64,000 bases of DNA from Mactromeris polynyma (GCA_032209605.1 JASFXZ010000043.1:1784819-1848818); one strand, 5' to 3'; shown: positions 32,091 through 48,100, counted from the stretch's first letter. Notes: a model not told the origin generated them from the letters alone. Made by a program: numbers and translations.

Positions 32091-35000
32091 TGTACTGACT
32101 GTTGCAGGATAAAGAACCATCTGAACACCAGTAAAGTGTAACTGTTTATTCATGATACTTGATGAACATCATAAGTTTGGTAAGAAGCTGAAAAAATACA
32201 AAGAAAAACAAATTTTGAGTGTCACAGTCATCTACATATTTACAAGGAGCCAAAACACATTGGTACGAAAGGGTATTAGGACGAATCTCGACCCGAAATA
32301 GATTCGACGAGAGAGTTTTTAATACAAGCCTAAATTTTATACAGTAAACCACGGGAAATGAACAATTAGAAGTAAATGAACAATAGAAAGGCATAAACTT
32401 ACACCGTGGGGGGGCTACAAGACTGAAACAAGTTGAAAAAATGAAAAGGCGCCAAGAAAAAGCGTCCGGCGAACAAGCATGACGAGCAAAAACAATGAAC
32501 CAAAAGAAAAACAATGAACCAAAAGAAGAAAAATTATCCTAAACTAACAATCAGTAGGCAGAGTTACCTCCCTTGCATTAAAGGAGTCGTTTACAGCACA
32601 CTCCCCGTCTGATATGGTGACATATCACTACATATTCTAAAACAATTAGAACGAATAACCTGAACAATATTAATAAAAAAGATAGCCAGAGTCAAAAATT
32701 CCAGAACGTAGCGACATGTAAAGGAATAATTACAGTTCGTCATAGATGTTCAAGTTTAGTAACATCCGAAAAAGACAAAATCTCAAGTACACCCAAATAT
32801 GTAATACGACATCAAATAAGGCAAATACATAGTAAGACATATACTTTACCGAAACGACTTACAATATGCAACAAATTCTGAGGTTACGTCATACAAAATA
32901 TATCAGTACAAATCTAAAGGTTTCCAAATTATAGCAAAACAAACAATAATACATGTACAGATCTTGATACAAATGCCTCAACCATTAAACTAAGCATTCA
33001 ACTGTCTCTACGATTCTTAAAAATAATAATGAGTATTTTCGAACAAAGAAACAATGAATTTCTCTAACAATATTCTAATGTTTAGCAACAAAAATATCAA
33101 GTCTTCATAAATACTCAACATGTATGTTGTCCGACAAGCTATACATTACATACTATACTTGTAGAATCTCAAGTAACTTTCTAATTCAAATCACAAAATC
33201 TGAGTGTAAAAGTTATACAAATGGCAAGTGAATAACTATATTAAAGAATTAACTTGACTTTATCTTGACTAGATATAAATTTAACGACAAAAATTCAAGG
33301 CAAACATATTAATAAATCACTAAAACAGAATTTCAAACATGAAATTACGCCTTATTCTCTTGATAGTTTCAACAGACAAATGTCATCATCACTTATCTCC
33401 TTCAGATCTGAAAACTTATTCATTGCACAACAACAGTACGATCTCCGAAATTGGCCTTGTTAGTACAACATTTTTCATTTCGCGACGCATGCGTACACTC
33501 AGTTTTCTCACTTTACCATCTATGCTGGGGAAAACTTCTTCAACGATTCCTAATGGAGTCTCATATGGCCCTCCTCTTGTAAAGTAGACTGCGTCTTCTT
33601 CATCAGCTCAACTGTTTGTATTGCCTCTGGTTTAGACGTTAAGGCGTCGTCAACGTAGAAATCTCTGTTGACGAATTGTTTAATATCTGTATCAGCATGT
33701 TGAACCGCTCTCCTCAGTCCATACGTGGCAACTGCTGGAGATGAGGTATTACCAAAAATATGGACTTTCATTCTATATTCAATCAGTTCCTTGTCAATAT
33801 CGTTATCTCTATACCAAAAGAAACGAAGGTAGTCTCTATGATCTTCACAAACTCTGAACCTATAGAACATTTGTTCCACATCTGCCGTCACCGCAACTTT
33901 GTCCTTACGGAAACGCAGAAGGATTCCAAGCAGGCTGTTAGTCATGTCGGGACCAGACAGAAGTACCTTATTTAACGATTGACTTTGATACACTGCCGAC
34001 GCATCAAACACACCTCTTATCTGACCCGGCTTCTTTGGGTGATAAACACCGAAAAGCGGCAAATACCAGCATTCACATCCTTGTTCAAGGGCAGGTGCAA
34101 CTTCGGCGGCTCCCGTATTCAATACCTTTGTCATAAAATTACTAAAATGTTCTCTTTTAACTGCATCTCGTTTGAGGCTTCTGTCTAAAATCTGGGCTCT
34201 GTGCCAGGCTTGCGGTCTGTTGCACGGTAGACTTGTTCTGTCGGGCTTAAAGGGCAAGGGAGCTGTGAAGTAACCTTCCTCATCTTTAGTCATTTTCTGG
34301 TCCATCACATCAAGGAATTCTCTGTCCTCACATGACAGTCCAGGTTTATCATCTTCATGAGTGCGTATAAATATGTTGCAACCTTCGTAATCTTGTTGTA
34401 GAAGGGTGGCATGAGAAGTAAAAAGTTTCCCTTCTTTTACGTTTAAGTTGTTTTGGCAAGGTTGCAGACGGGATGGCCTTCCATTTGGTAACACATATGT
34501 CTTACGAACAGACACGTCAGGAAGGTGCGTCCTACCCAAGCAAACTTCACCCACAATAACCCAACCCAAGCATAACTGTTGGGCGAATGGCATACCACGG
34601 TCTCCGGTAACTTGGTTTATCACGTGGTGAATCTCTGGAACATCTCTACCAATTAAGAGTTGCACTTTGCAGCCGTCTTCAAGCTCTGGTATTTCACTGG
34701 CCAAATGTCGTAAGTGTCGGTAAGATCTAGCCACATCAGGTGTAGGTACCTCAGACGACTCGTGTGGAATTTCATCACACTCTATGACAGACGGGAGTTC
34801 CATATTTGTTTCTCCATTCACAGAACGTATGCGAATATTTTTAGATAATCTTCCCCTTCTGGTCGTACGACCGGAGCACGACGACAACGTATAGCCTGTA
34901 AATTCTGAATTGGCACACAACCTGTCAAACAATGCTGTTGTTCCTAGAGTCCTATTACTCTGCTCGTCTATTATAGCGTAAACTCTGAACACATCACTTT

Positions 35001-37729
35001 CATTGTCTGCATTGTAAACGTCAACTAGCACAGTTTTGCTACAAGATCTTCCAATATACTGGTCTCCACAAAGTGCTGTGCAACGAGCCGTAACACAAGA
35101 TCCCCACTTTTCTCTATCTGGTCTGAGCGGCTCCCCGCCGTCACTTTTGTCTGCGGAATTCGAACCAGAAATCTGTTGTGAAATGTGCATCGCGGTATTG
35201 TGTGGTTTTCCACATTCATTACACACTATTTGTCTCTTACAGTTCTTGACCATGTGTTCCTTGCTAAAGCATTTGAAACAAAGTGAGTTATCTTTCAGGA
35301 TTTTTCTACGCTCGTCAAATGGCTTCTTTTTGAAGTTTCTGCATGCCGTTAGATAATGTGAGTTTGACTTATGCAGTACACACTTAAATTCTGACTGAAC
35401 TTGGTTTGGTGTCCACTGTTCGACTTGACCGGATGGCCCACTATCTTCTGTGATCGATTTATGTACTTTCACGCCAGGTGCTCTTTTTGACATTTGTGCT
35501 GGAGCTTGATCGTACACAAAACTAGGGTCGTTTTTCATTTTGCATTGCATGTTCAGAAAGTCTATGAAAAACGAAAACGGGGGGTATGGCACATTATGCT
35601 GGTTCTTGTAAGTAGACGCTTTAACGGTCCACCTTTCTTGCATATAGTGCGGAAGCTTGTTCACGATTGGTGTAACACCATACGATGTGTCATAGTACGA
35701 CAGCATGTCTGCATACTTTGGGTTATCTTTTAAGAAATTTATCTCTGAGACAGTATCATAGAGGTCATACATCAGTTTGTAATCTTTGGGGCCTAACTTT
35801 GGAAATGCTTGAAGCCTACTTTTAAGAGCTCCTTCTACTCTCTCTGGGGAGCCAAACCGCTCGTCCAGGCGCTCCCATATCCTAGAACGGGCCGACTCTG
35901 CGCTGCCAGCACATGACGCCCTGATGTTGATGGCTTGTCTTGCGGATGCTGGTCCAAGCCATTTAATAAGTAGGTCCAATTCCTCAAATGCTGTGACATT
36001 AAGTTCATTCATAACTGCTTTAAAACTCGTCTTCCACATTAAGTAGTCCTCAGGGTTTTCATCATATCTATATAACCTGTTCAAAAGTAGTTCTTTCTTG
36101 AGTAAGTATTTACTGAAATTTTCTACATTTCCTTGCATTAAAGACTGTGGGGGAGCTGCAAAATCTGGAGGTAAAGGTGGGGGTGGTGCAAAATCTGGAG
36201 GTACAAGGTAAGTATGTGTATTTATAACATGAGGTTGTTTCCCTACTGATTTTTCATTGTCTAGCACAGTTTGTCCAAAACCTGAACTTATAACGAAGGG
36301 TGTTGTGTCCTTTATTTGAGACAGGCGTGTCTCTTGATCTTTATCATCTGTCACTATTTTTTCCATTGTCTGGATATCTTGAGTCGCCACATAGTCAAAC
36401 AGTTGATGATCAGGTTGATCCTGAATTTGCGTGTTAAGGAATTTAGACACTTTTTCTTCGGATGTTTCTACAGTTAACTTTGATATTATAGATTTATTTC
36501 TTGTTTTCGAGCCGTTTTCGTATGTCTCAGACTTTGCAATAGCCATTGCTGCTCCTTCTCTTTTTCTTAACAGTGTTAATTCTGTCTGCAAGTCTGCTTT
36601 CCTCCTGTCGGAAGCAGCTCTCCTTATTGCATCTTGTTCTTCCAATTCTGCCTTTTGATGCTTTAATAATGCTTCCTTCTCTGCGAATGCAGCTCGCGCT
36701 TTAGCTGCTTCTGCCTCTGCTAACATTCTGTATCTCAGGGAAGTAGATGACCGTGATGTGCCACCTGAATCTGCAGACGATATCACACTTTTATTGTCAC
36801 TTCTTAAGGTAATCTCACGAATTGCTAAGTCAATGTTTTCTAGAAATTTTCCAGCACTGGTCTTGATAGACGCAATTTTCTGTTGGAGACCTATATTTTC
36901 TATGTTGCTTTCCTCTGTGCAGGTCCTAGTGAGATATTCTGAAAATTCTGACTGAATGTCATGCAAGCGTTCATATTTCCGAAAGAAATCTTCTCTAAGT
37001 GGTCTCAGAAAATTTATGTCTTTGTCAGATATATCAGTATAGTTAGTAACATTTGACAGATCATTCCACAAAGGCTTCAGCTTATTGTAATATTTCTCAA
37101 CTCTGCTGTTGTATTCTTCCATGGCTTTTTCAGTCAATCTTTTTACACGGGACATCACAAAGTTCCGACGTCTTAACTAGTTTCCGTTCTGTAGCGTTGA
37201 CGTATGTCGGGTCTTCTTACTGTACTGACTGTTGCAGGATAAAGAACCATCTGAACACCAGTAAAGTTTAACCGTTTATTCATGATACTTGATGAACATC
37301 ATAAGTTTGGTAAGAAGCTGAAAAAATACAAAGAAAAACAAATTTTGAGTGTCACAGTCATCTACATATTTACAAGGAGCCAAAACACATTGGTACGAAA
37401 GGGTATTAGGACGAATCTCGACCCGAAATAGATTCGACGAGAGAGTTTTTAATACAAGCCTAAATTTTATACAGTAAACCACGGGAAATGAACAATTAGA
37501 AGTAAATGAACAATAGAAAGGCATAAACTTACACCGTGGGGGGCTACAAGACTGAAACAAGTTGAAAAAATGAAAAGGCGCCAAGAAAAAGCGTCCGGCG
37601 AACAAGCATGACGAGCAAAAACAATGAACCAAAAGAAAAACAATGAACCAAAAGAAGAAAAATTATCCTAAACTAACAATCAGTAGGCAGAGTTACCTCC
37701 CTTGCATTAAAGGAGTCGTTTACAGCACA
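32091..37729 (-). mobile_element. BEL/Pao retrotransposon with internal deletion (unit 2)
   Basis: This is the same insertion as in unit 1, with the same ACTTT duplication (32086-32090 and 37730-37734). It is 5639 bp long because 2332 bp, equivalent to 6671-9002 of unit 1, are missing. The junction near 33555 carries a 4-bp ATGG microhomology. LTRs are 32091-32600 (510 bp, one extra G in a G run) and 37221-37729 (509 bp). Their two mutual differences are those of the unit 1 pair. Confidence 0.92.
33550..37155 (-). pseudogene. gag-pol: BEL gag-pol, continuous but truncated after RT (unit 2)
   Basis: One frame of about 1200 residues runs from the gag ATG (37155) through the coiled coil, capsid-like region, zinc knuckles, DUF1758 protease and reverse transcriptase (YVDD). 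It hits a stop created at the deletion junction after ...EGHMRLH. RNase H, the whole integrase and most of the C-terminal domain are gone. The copy cannot integrate on its own but shows that gag and pol share a frame, without the two small breaks seen in unit 1. Confidence 0.88.
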
Positions 37730-40700
37730 ACTTTGATGAACATTGGTTAAATATCTGAGGTTGAACTACATATTGACTAAGTGCAAAATAAATGTATTTA
37801 TAGAAACTGAAATTTCTATGTTACATGCTGAAATATAGGATTATATCAAGACTCAAATATGACACCATTAAATTCAGCAAACCAGATTTTTCTGTGACGA
37901 TTTCAGTAAATTACTACATGTACTATGATACGAAACAACCAAAGATGGTTCATATTTTCAATTATTTGTTAAGTCATTATATTGATAATTTATTCTTTTT
38001 TTTCAGACAGCTTCCATTTTAAACAAAGGGTACTATATGAAGTCTCGTTGCTCAAATGTTTGGCCAATGCTGAAGAAAGAGGGACTTAAAAATTGTTGTA
38101 GATTCCAGACCAGACATGTAGCTGCAATTGTTGGAGAAAAATCACAGACAAGTGCTACCATAAACTCACCATTAATTTTGAAATCAAAAATCAATCTTGT
38201 TTAAATGTTATCTTTGGTGTGGTATTCACTGGTTATATATGACCAAAAAGCATTGACTGCATTCAGTAATAGGTAGTATTTCATATAAAAACAGTTCTAT
38301 TTAGCTCACCTGAGCAGAACCTCAGTTTGAGTTATTGTGATCACTCACTGTCCATCATCGGTCTGTCCATCCGCACTTATCTTATACATTTCTCCTCTGA
38401 AACCGTTTGGACAACTTTGACCAAAGTTCACAGAAATAATTGATATGTGTTCCCCTTCAAACTTATTCTATGAATTCCATTCTATGCAAAATTCTGTTTG
38501 CCATGGCAATGAAGAATAAACACAAAACATCTTCTTGTCAAAGACTTCTTCTTAGGTTGTTCAAATTACATGGATTCCCAAACAAACATGGCCACCAGGG
38601 GAGGGGTCCACTTATGCTATATGTATCTAGAGGAATAAAAAATCTTCTTGTAAAAAACTACTGGCATGATTTTGAAAATTGAACAAATGTTTGTTGACCC
38701 TCTACCAAGGTAGTTCAAATTGTGTGGTTATAATTAAAAATAAGGCTGCCAGGTGGCTGGTCACTTTCTGGATATGTTTACATTATAGTCCTCGTGATTA
38801 TCCGGAAGTGGTCGTAATTAACTCCGGAATTGTTGTACGGTTTTTGAAGTCATACCTATTTTAAACTTATTCTTCCACCGGCTTTCAGTAAAATTAGATA
38901 TGTTATTCCACCAATCAAACTGGAAACTGGCACAAACTTAGAATTCAATAAATTTAACTGATGAAGAAAAAAGCATGCAGTCACTAATATTAGTGTCAAA
39001 ATCTGTCCTGATGTTTTAAATAGTAGAAAAAAATACACATAGATGAAAATAGGTTCAAATTATTGTAATAGTTGGGTGATAAGTTTATTTTTCATACAAG
39101 AAGCAGTTGTTATTCATTTCATCAACAGTCTGACTGGGGTGATAATTGATCTATTCAGTCATTTTTCAATTATGCATTAGTACCCTTTGATGCATTTTTA
39201 CACTAAAGATTTTATGTTTTACATTTGTAGGTACATTTAGTTCGTATGTGCAATACTAATTTTGTATTTTTATAAACATGTGTATGTTTATTGTATAGTC
39301 TCTTATTACTCCACTTGAGTGGTGATATAGTGTTATAAGTCATAATCATTGTTTGTAAAGTACAAACAACTACAATGTATATTGAAGAGACTGAAATAGA
39401 TACATGGTTGTTAAAATGTGGCTGTTACTCCATACAGTTTGCATGTTAGTAAATTTATTATCAGTGAGCATAATGCTTTATGTTTGATACTAAGTAACAA
39501 TTGATTGGAATTGTATGTACTGGTATGTCATTATTTAGATGGATTCGACTGCTTATCATATTTCATTTGTATTGCATCCAGATGCACAAGCACTGGAACA
39601 ACAGTATATCAATAAATGTAGAAGTTATATTAAGTAACTAAGTGTGTATTAAGTTGAGAAACTGTAGCACCCAAATCTTGTGAAATACCAGTATTGTAAT
39701 ATTTGAGCAGTCAGTGTGCTAATTAGTAGTAATTAGATTTTTTATAGCGTATGAAAATGGTGCACTTAATAAATTCATTGACAGCATCCAAGTTCCTGCA
39801 ATGACAGCATCCAATTGCCAGATTTCTAGGATGCAAGCATTTTGTTTTTTTGGATGAAGGCCTCTAGTTAGACAAGGCTATGTATGTATGTGTTTTATGT
39901 GCATGTCTTAATGACATTACCTTCAATAAATAAAGTTTATTATTATTGTTATCCATTTTGTATTCCAGCATCCAGAACAATTGGATGCCAGCATCTCTAG
40001 TATTGGGATGCCAGCATCAGAAATAACTTGATTCTAGCATCCAGAACAAACGGATGCCAGCAACCAGAATATTGGGATGCCAGCATCCGAAATATCTTGA
40101 TTCTAGCATCCAGAACAAACTGATGACAGAATCCAGAATATTGGGATGCCAGCATCCGAAATAACTTGATTCTAGCATCCAGAACAAACTGATGCCAGCA
40201 TCCGAAATATCTCGATTATAGCATCCAGAACAAACGGATGACAGAATCCAGAATATTGGGATGCCAGCACCCGAAATATCTCGATTCTACCATCCAGAAC
40301 AAACTGATGACAGAATCCAGAATATTGGGATGCCAGCATCCGAAATAACTTGATTCTAGCATCCAGAACAAACTGATGACAGAATCCAGAATAGTGGGAT
40401 GCCAGCATCCGAAATAGCTTGATTCTAGCATCCAGAACAAATGGATGCCAGTTTATCAAATATTTGGGTATCCATCATCCAAAATATTTTGGGATGCCAG
40501 AATCGACTTCTGGTGATATGCTAAAATGTGGCAATTATAACATATAAGCATCCTGCAAATATGAATTTGCTGTAACTAGCATATTTCGCTAATATCGAGC
40601 CACACATTTCAGAATATGCCAATAATGGATTTTTTACATAAAATTGATCAGAAAACAAGCACACAAGAACAAAAGTCCTAAATAATATTAATGAGGCATC

Positions 40701-42811
40701 CCATAAAGTTTTTAGTTGTCGCAGAAGGGTTTTCAGCATCTTTCAACAATATAGACGAACCGAATTACATGATACAGCATATCTTTTGACCATAAATCGG
40801 ACAAAATGACTGGAAATGGAACACTGTGTTGACACATATGCTATATCTGGCAAAATACTCACAATAAGACACAAAAGTGTGACAAAAATACTAAAATACG
40901 TCCAATACTGATATATAGCATATGAGAATTCTAAATTTTAGTTGAGAACGCATTATATATACAACTTTTATTCCTTCAATTGACATTTACTGTGCTATTG
41001 TATAATGCTTTTAAAGTGTTTTAGTACCGACCTGTCGGTTTTTTAATTTGACATATTTTATTTGAGTGTCTGTCGATATGTATTAAGTAAATATTGTCAG
41101 ACATCCTGATGTTAATGTACAATTTATTGTTTGTACGTGTGTTTTGGTTGTTTTATCTTAATAATAGAAGGCCATATTATAAATAAATTGTACCAATTTA
41201 TTGTTAAAATTAATATGTATCTTCTGTAAATAAATAATTTATTATTATTATTATTATTTTAGTGTGTTTCCTCATTTGTCATATAATATTATGCATTTCA
41301 GCTGCTACTAAACAGACCGAATATTTATGACTACTTAACGACATTGTCGATTTAATTTTACAAGTTTTTCGTTTAAAATATCCAACTATAAAATCATAAC
41401 CTAACTTGAATATATTAAAATTGCAACAAAAACTTGAATCGTTAATTTTTTTTTAAAACAAGCCCTTTCCATACAAACACATAAACATAAAATTGCGCAT
41501 ACATTTGATGGTTATAGATAGATTCAGTAAGCCAAAGGCCCATGTGAACATAAATACATGCACATACAATTTCACATTACAGAGGTAACAAGTTGCAACT
41601 AGTCAATATCAAGAAAAAAATCAATTAATTTACATATCGAATCGGCTGTATTGTAAATCTAAGGTTGTATGAGAGTAACACATGTGTTCAAAAGCATGTT
41701 GACAATAGACACTTTTCAATAATGTAAAATAGAGAATTTTTGTGACGAATGTACAAATGAAACTCCTATTGTATAATTATTATAATTCGTTCTGAAAACT
41801 AGCCCCAAATTTCATTATACTAACGACGTATGGCAACGTGTTAAGTATCAAAGTAGGTGTTAAATAAAAAAAAATGCTTTATCATTTATGTCGATGCCAG
41901 TTCCAATACACCATATCAGCACCAGTTCGAAAATGATAGTACTATTTTATTCTTGTTTGCAGCAATTTTAAGCAATTGGTTGCATTAATTTCCATTTGCA
42001 TTTCGCTTGTCGTTCTTTGCAGCAATAAAACGAATGCACTTAAATTGGGCTTTTGAATTGGGATTGAATAAGTTGCCTTTGGCAGGATGATAATACGCTT
42101 TGACATGAGTGCAATGTTTCTCGCTTTTTGTTTCTGAATTTTGCTGAAACTGTTATGTTATATTTCCAGATATATTTTTCTAAGCACAATATTATCCTTT
42201 AGAATTGGTGTTGGGTTCCAGCATCGAACGAGGGATTCTCTCCCTTTAGTTACTCAAATCAATTCTTACACTTTACTTGCGCCATGTTTTAACTAAATTA
42301 AGAATATCCGCGCATTTATTAAAGATCCACACTGGTAGATATACAAGAAATAGAATCAATGGAATGAAAGAGTATGCCAGTGTTGTAATACAGGAGATAT
42401 TGAAGATGAGTACAATTTTATTGTAATCTGTCCATTGTTTAATGATTTGAGAAATATTTATATCAAACAATGTTATTGCGTAAGACCAAATATGTTTAAA
42501 TTCTTTGAATTATTACAATCGAGAATAATATAAACTGATGTATTTATATTCAGTAGTTCTTTCTCGACTGTAAATAGATAAGTGTTAACTGTATTGTGTT
42601 TTTTATTGTGTATGTAGTCACGTGAAAACTTTGTGTATATATGAAATGTTCTATATAGATGATGTACTTTGTACAAGTCAAAATAAAATATCTGTTCTGT
42701 TCTGTTCATGATAAATGTCTTCTTATTTTCATATTGATAGCTGCATGCAAGTAACACTTTTCTACCGACGTTTGTTCACGAGAACTATCTATAAATGGAC
42801 TGTTACCATTC

Positions 42812-45101
42812 AATGAGTGGCAGTTATAGACAACGAGCGGCAGTTATAGACAACGAGTGGCAGTTATAAACAACGAGCGGCAGTTATAGACAACGAGTGG
42901 CAGTTATAGACAACGAGCGGCAGTTATAGACAACGAGTGGCAGTTATAGACAACGAGCGGCAGTTATAGACAACGAGTGGCAGTTATAAACAACGAGCGG
43001 CTGTTATAGACAACGAGCGGCAGATATAGACAACGAGTGGCTGTCATAGACAACGAGTGGCAGTTATAGACAACGAGCGGCAGTTATAGACAACGAGTGG
43101 CAGTTATAAACAACGAGCGGCTGTTATAGACAACGAGCGGCAGATATAGACAACGAGTGGCTGTCATAGACAACGAGTGGCAGTTATAGACAACGAGCGG
43201 CAGTTATAGACAAGAGTGGCAGTTATAGACAACGAGCGGCAGTTATAGACAACGAGTGGCAGTTATAAACAACGAGCGGCTGTTATAGACAACGAGCGGC
43301 AGATATAGACAACGAGTGGCAGTTATAGACAACGAGCGGCAGTTATAAACAACGAGCGGCTGTTATAGACAACGAGCGGCAGATATAGACAACGAGCGAC
43401 AGTTATAGACAACGAGCGGCAGTTATAAACAACGAGCGGCAGATATAGACAACGAGTGGCAGTTATAAACAACGAGCGGCAGATATAGACAACGAGCGGC
43501 AGATATAGACAACGAGCGGCAGATATAGACAACGAGCGGCAGTTATAAACAACGAGCGGCAGATATAGACAACGAGTGGCAGATATAGACAACGAGTGGC
43601 AGTTATAAACAACGAGCGGCAGATATAGACAACGAGCGGCAGATATAGACAACGAGCGGCAGTTATAAACAACGAGCGGCAGATATAGACAACGAGTGGC
43701 AGATATAGACAACGAGTGGCAGTTATAAACAACGAGCGGCAGATATAGACAACGAGCGGCAGATACAGACAACGAGCGGCAGTTATAAACAACGAGCGGC
43801 AGATATAGACAACGAGTGGCAGATATAGACAACGAGCGGCAGTTATAAACAACGAGCGGCAGATATAGACAACGAGCGGCAGATATAGACAACGAGCGGC
43901 AGTTATAAACAACGAGCGGCAGATATAGACAACGAGCGGCAGTTATAAACAACGAGCGGCAGATATAGACAACGAGCGGCAGATAAAGACACCTAGCGGC
44001 AGTTATTAACAACGAGCGGCAGATATAGACAACGAGTGGCAGTTATAGACAACGAGTGGCAGTTATAAACAACGAGCGGCTGTTATAGACAACGAGCGGC
44101 AGATATAGACAACGAGTGACAGTTATAGACAACGAGCGGCAGTTATAGACAACGAGTGGCAGTTATAAACAACGAGCGGCTGTTATAGACAACGAGCGAC
44201 AGTTATAGACAACGAGTGGCAGTTATAAACAACGAGCGGCTGTTATAGACAACGAGCGGCAGATATAGACAACGAGTGGCAGTTATAGACAATGAGCGGC
44301 TGTTATAGACAACGAGCGGCAGATATAGACAACGAGCGGCTGTTATAGACAACGAGTTGCAGTTATAAACAACGAGCGGCTGTTATAGACAACGAGCGGC
44401 AGATATAGACAACGAGTGGCAGTTATAAACAACGAGCGGCTGTTATAGACAACGAGCGGCAGATATAGACAACGAGCGGCTGTTATAGACAACGAGCGGC
44501 AGATATAGACAACGAGTGGCAGTTATAGACAACGAGTGGCAGTTATAGACAACAAATGGCAGTTATAGACAACGAGCGGCAGATATAGACAACGAGTGGC
44601 AGTTATAGACAACGAGTGGCAGTTATAGACAACGAGCGGCAGATATAGACAACGAGCGGCAGTTATAGACAACGAGTGGCAGTTATAAACAACGAGCGGC
44701 TGTTATAGACAACGAGTGGCAGTTATAGACAACGAGTGGCAGTTATAGACAACGAGTGGCAGTTATATACAACGAGTGGCAGTTATAGACAACGAGTGGC
44801 AGTTATAGACAACGAGCGGCAGATATAGACAACAAATGGCAGTTATAGACAACGAGTGGCAGTTATAGACAACGAGTGGCAGAAATAGACAACGAGTGGC
44901 AGTTATAGACAACGAGTGGCAGTTATAGACAACGAGTGGCAGTTATAGACAACGAGTGGCAGTTATAGACAACGAGTGGCAGATATAGACAACGAGCGGC
45001 AGAAATAGACAACGAGTGGCAGTTATAGACAACGAGTGGCAGTTATAGACAACGAGCGGCAGATATAGACCACGAGTGGCAGTTATAGACAACGAGCGAC
45101 G
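42812..45101. repeat. 20-bp satellite array, ~114 units (unit 2)
   Basis: It has the same unit and most of the same variant order as unit 1. It is about 40 bp shorter in total and has a single-base deletion at about 43214 that shifts the register. Local expansions and contractions are visible when the variant order is compared. Confidence 0.97.
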
Positions 45102-48100
45102 GCTAATGAAAGACGAAGTTCATGGTTTCCTTTTGAACAGATTACGTTACAGCCCTTCTGCAACAGGCAGACCTAAATACCAAGATATTTCTTTGTTGTT
45201 TATGATTCCTCCAAATGAAATCAAGAAAAACAAACGACTCTTGATATCAAATTCTCCAATAAATATGAAATTGAATTTGCTCCCTTCTGATTTTGAAACC
45301 GTTTCATGGAGAGTATTCAATTGAAAAGCGACGTGCACATCAAATAAGAATGTTTAATTACTGGCATTGATTAATTTGTTGTCTTTTGCCCACGTTGCAA
45401 AAATATTAATTGAAATCCTGCTTTGTTTTATAGATCGAGATTTCGTCACTATGTGTGTGTGTGTCAGTACCAGCGCTAATGTTGCTCTTGTTTGTCTCCA
45501 TCCCATCAAAAACGTGCAGCTAGGGGCAACACATTCGTTCCAATCAGCTAGCACGAGTTTTTCACTTCTAAATCGTAACAATCAAACGGCGAAATGTTCA
45601 AAGCCAATATTAACATCGTATGAGAGTAATATTGGACTTGTGAGAGGTGTTACTAAAGTTGTTAATAATATACATACCAAAACTAGTATCATCTAGACTA
45701 TAAATGTACATACCAAAACTAGTATCATCTAGACTATAAATGTACATACCAAAACTAGTATCATCTAGGCTATAAATGTACATACCAAAACTAGTATCAT
45801 CTAGACTATAAATGTACATACCAAAACTAGTATCATCTAGACTATAAATGTACATACCAAAACTAGTATCATCTAGGCTATAAATGTACATACCAAAACT
45901 AGTATCATCTAGACTATAAATGACATGCTTTTTTGACGGACCAAGATGAATCATGTAATGAGACATCATTCATTCCTAAACCACCCGAGGATAGAGCAAA
46001 CAACGACATCAGAACAATGAATATAACATCAATGAATTATACAATGAATTATACAATTATACAGTGGAACACGCTTAAAACGAATTTCTGGGGACCTGGG
46101 TACTGTTTTACTAACATACTTACGCTTGCGTAAATCAAAGATTTTCGTAAGTTTTCGTACAAAGTTTCTACGTAAATGCGTTTCAATAATATTTGCGTAC
46201 GTAGGTATTTGCGTAAGTTAGAGCGTAAAGTTACGTTAGAAATTACCGAACGTAAATCTCTACGTTTTGCATAAAAATGGCCGACCGTATGAACGCTCGA
46301 AGACCTCGACATTTCAGAGAAATACCTGACATGTTTGACTTATAGAAAAGTACAGATTATCACGATATCTGATTGGCGTAGTTTATGATTTGATAGAATG
46401 CGTTCTCAACTAAAATTTAAAATTCTCACGAACGAAAATTCGCACTTTTTCTTTGATAAAACAGCAATATAGCATATAAATGGAAAAATATGCCAGTTTT
46501 GTCCCATACGGTAAAATCAGCCAATCGTTTTATTATGCATTAATATTTGATAATATGGCATCTTTTTGGAGCATTTATGCTATTTCCTTGTTAATATGTG
46601 TTTTCAGCATTAAAATGTTGTGTGTATGCTTGGTTTTCAAAATACTGTCGACATTAGCTGAATGCTGAAATGCTAAATTTTCTGGATGCTGGCATCCCAA
46701 ATCCTAATCATTGTCTATGCTGGCTTCTCAGACAATATAGATGCTGGTTTCCGAAATGTTCTGGATGCTGGCATCCCACTGTCTGGATGCTAGAATCCAC
46801 AATTTTCTGGATGCTGGCATCCCAAACTGTATGGATTCTAGGATCCACACTTTCCTGGATGCTGGTTTCTGAAATTTTCTGGATGCTGGCATCCACAATT
46901 TTCTGGATGCTCGCAACCCAAACTTTCTGATTGCTGGCATCTGCATCTGTATTGAGCAACTACAAATTACTGGGTAGATCTACGACCGCCTCAATAATAA
47001 GACCAGTTTTCAAGGGTCCCAAGAATGTTCTTATTATTGAGGTTTTACTGTACGTGAAAGGTCATGTTTGTCAATATACAAAAATTGGAGGCATGCAACT
47101 GTTTGCCTGGGAAGCACCTCATCATTGGATCATGATGCATGCACAACTAAGAATACAAATGCAATTTATAGGTGTGAACATACTGTTGTATATTATTATA
47201 GCAATACCTTACACCTTTGATACAGACTTAAAGCACAGTATGCTATTTAACAAACACATTCAATAGTATGTAAAGACAAGGATGACAAAATCGAGTTGTA
47301 AAGCATGATGCATTTTCCTTGAATACTAATATAAAGTAGCTTAATTATCAAGGCTGCCCTTAAAGCCCTTACCTTCAAAGCAAAAGGCAAATTTAGAATA
47401 GAACTAGATGTTTTTTTTAAATAAAACCATATGTCTCCCAGATGGCAGCTTGTCAGTAATTATAATACTGATACAAGATGTTAGAATAAAATATCAAGCA
47501 AACAAGAAATATAGTGTTTGATCAATTCACCATGCACTGTATATGTATAAGAACATCAAAGGGTCATAACTCCAAAAATGTCTGAGCAGAACGAAACGAC
47601 AAGGATGCACATGTACAGTTGATGCGTATTAGTCCTGCTAAATTTGGTTGAAATCCAAACAGCCGTATTTGAGATGAAGTGCGGACAAACTTCACCATGC
47701 ACTACATACGTATAAAAACATCAATGGGCTCTAACTCATTGAAAAATTATCTGAACGGAACAAAACCACGAGGAGGATGCACAAGTACACTTGATGCTTG
47801 TCAATTCTGTGAAGTGTGGTTGAAATCCAAGCAGCATTATTGGAGATGAAGCACGGACAAACTCCATATGTATAAAAACATCAAAGGGCTGTTACTCAGT
47901 GGAATATTATCCGAACGGGACAAAAAGACAAGTATGCACAACTACACTTAATGTTGATCAATCCTGTGAAGTTCGGCTGAAATCCAACCACGAGTATTTG
48001 AGATGCAGCGCGGACAAACTTCTGAGGTATAACAACTTCAAAGGGCCATAACTCGGTGAAAAATTATCTGAGGGAACACAAAACGAAGATGCACAACTAC

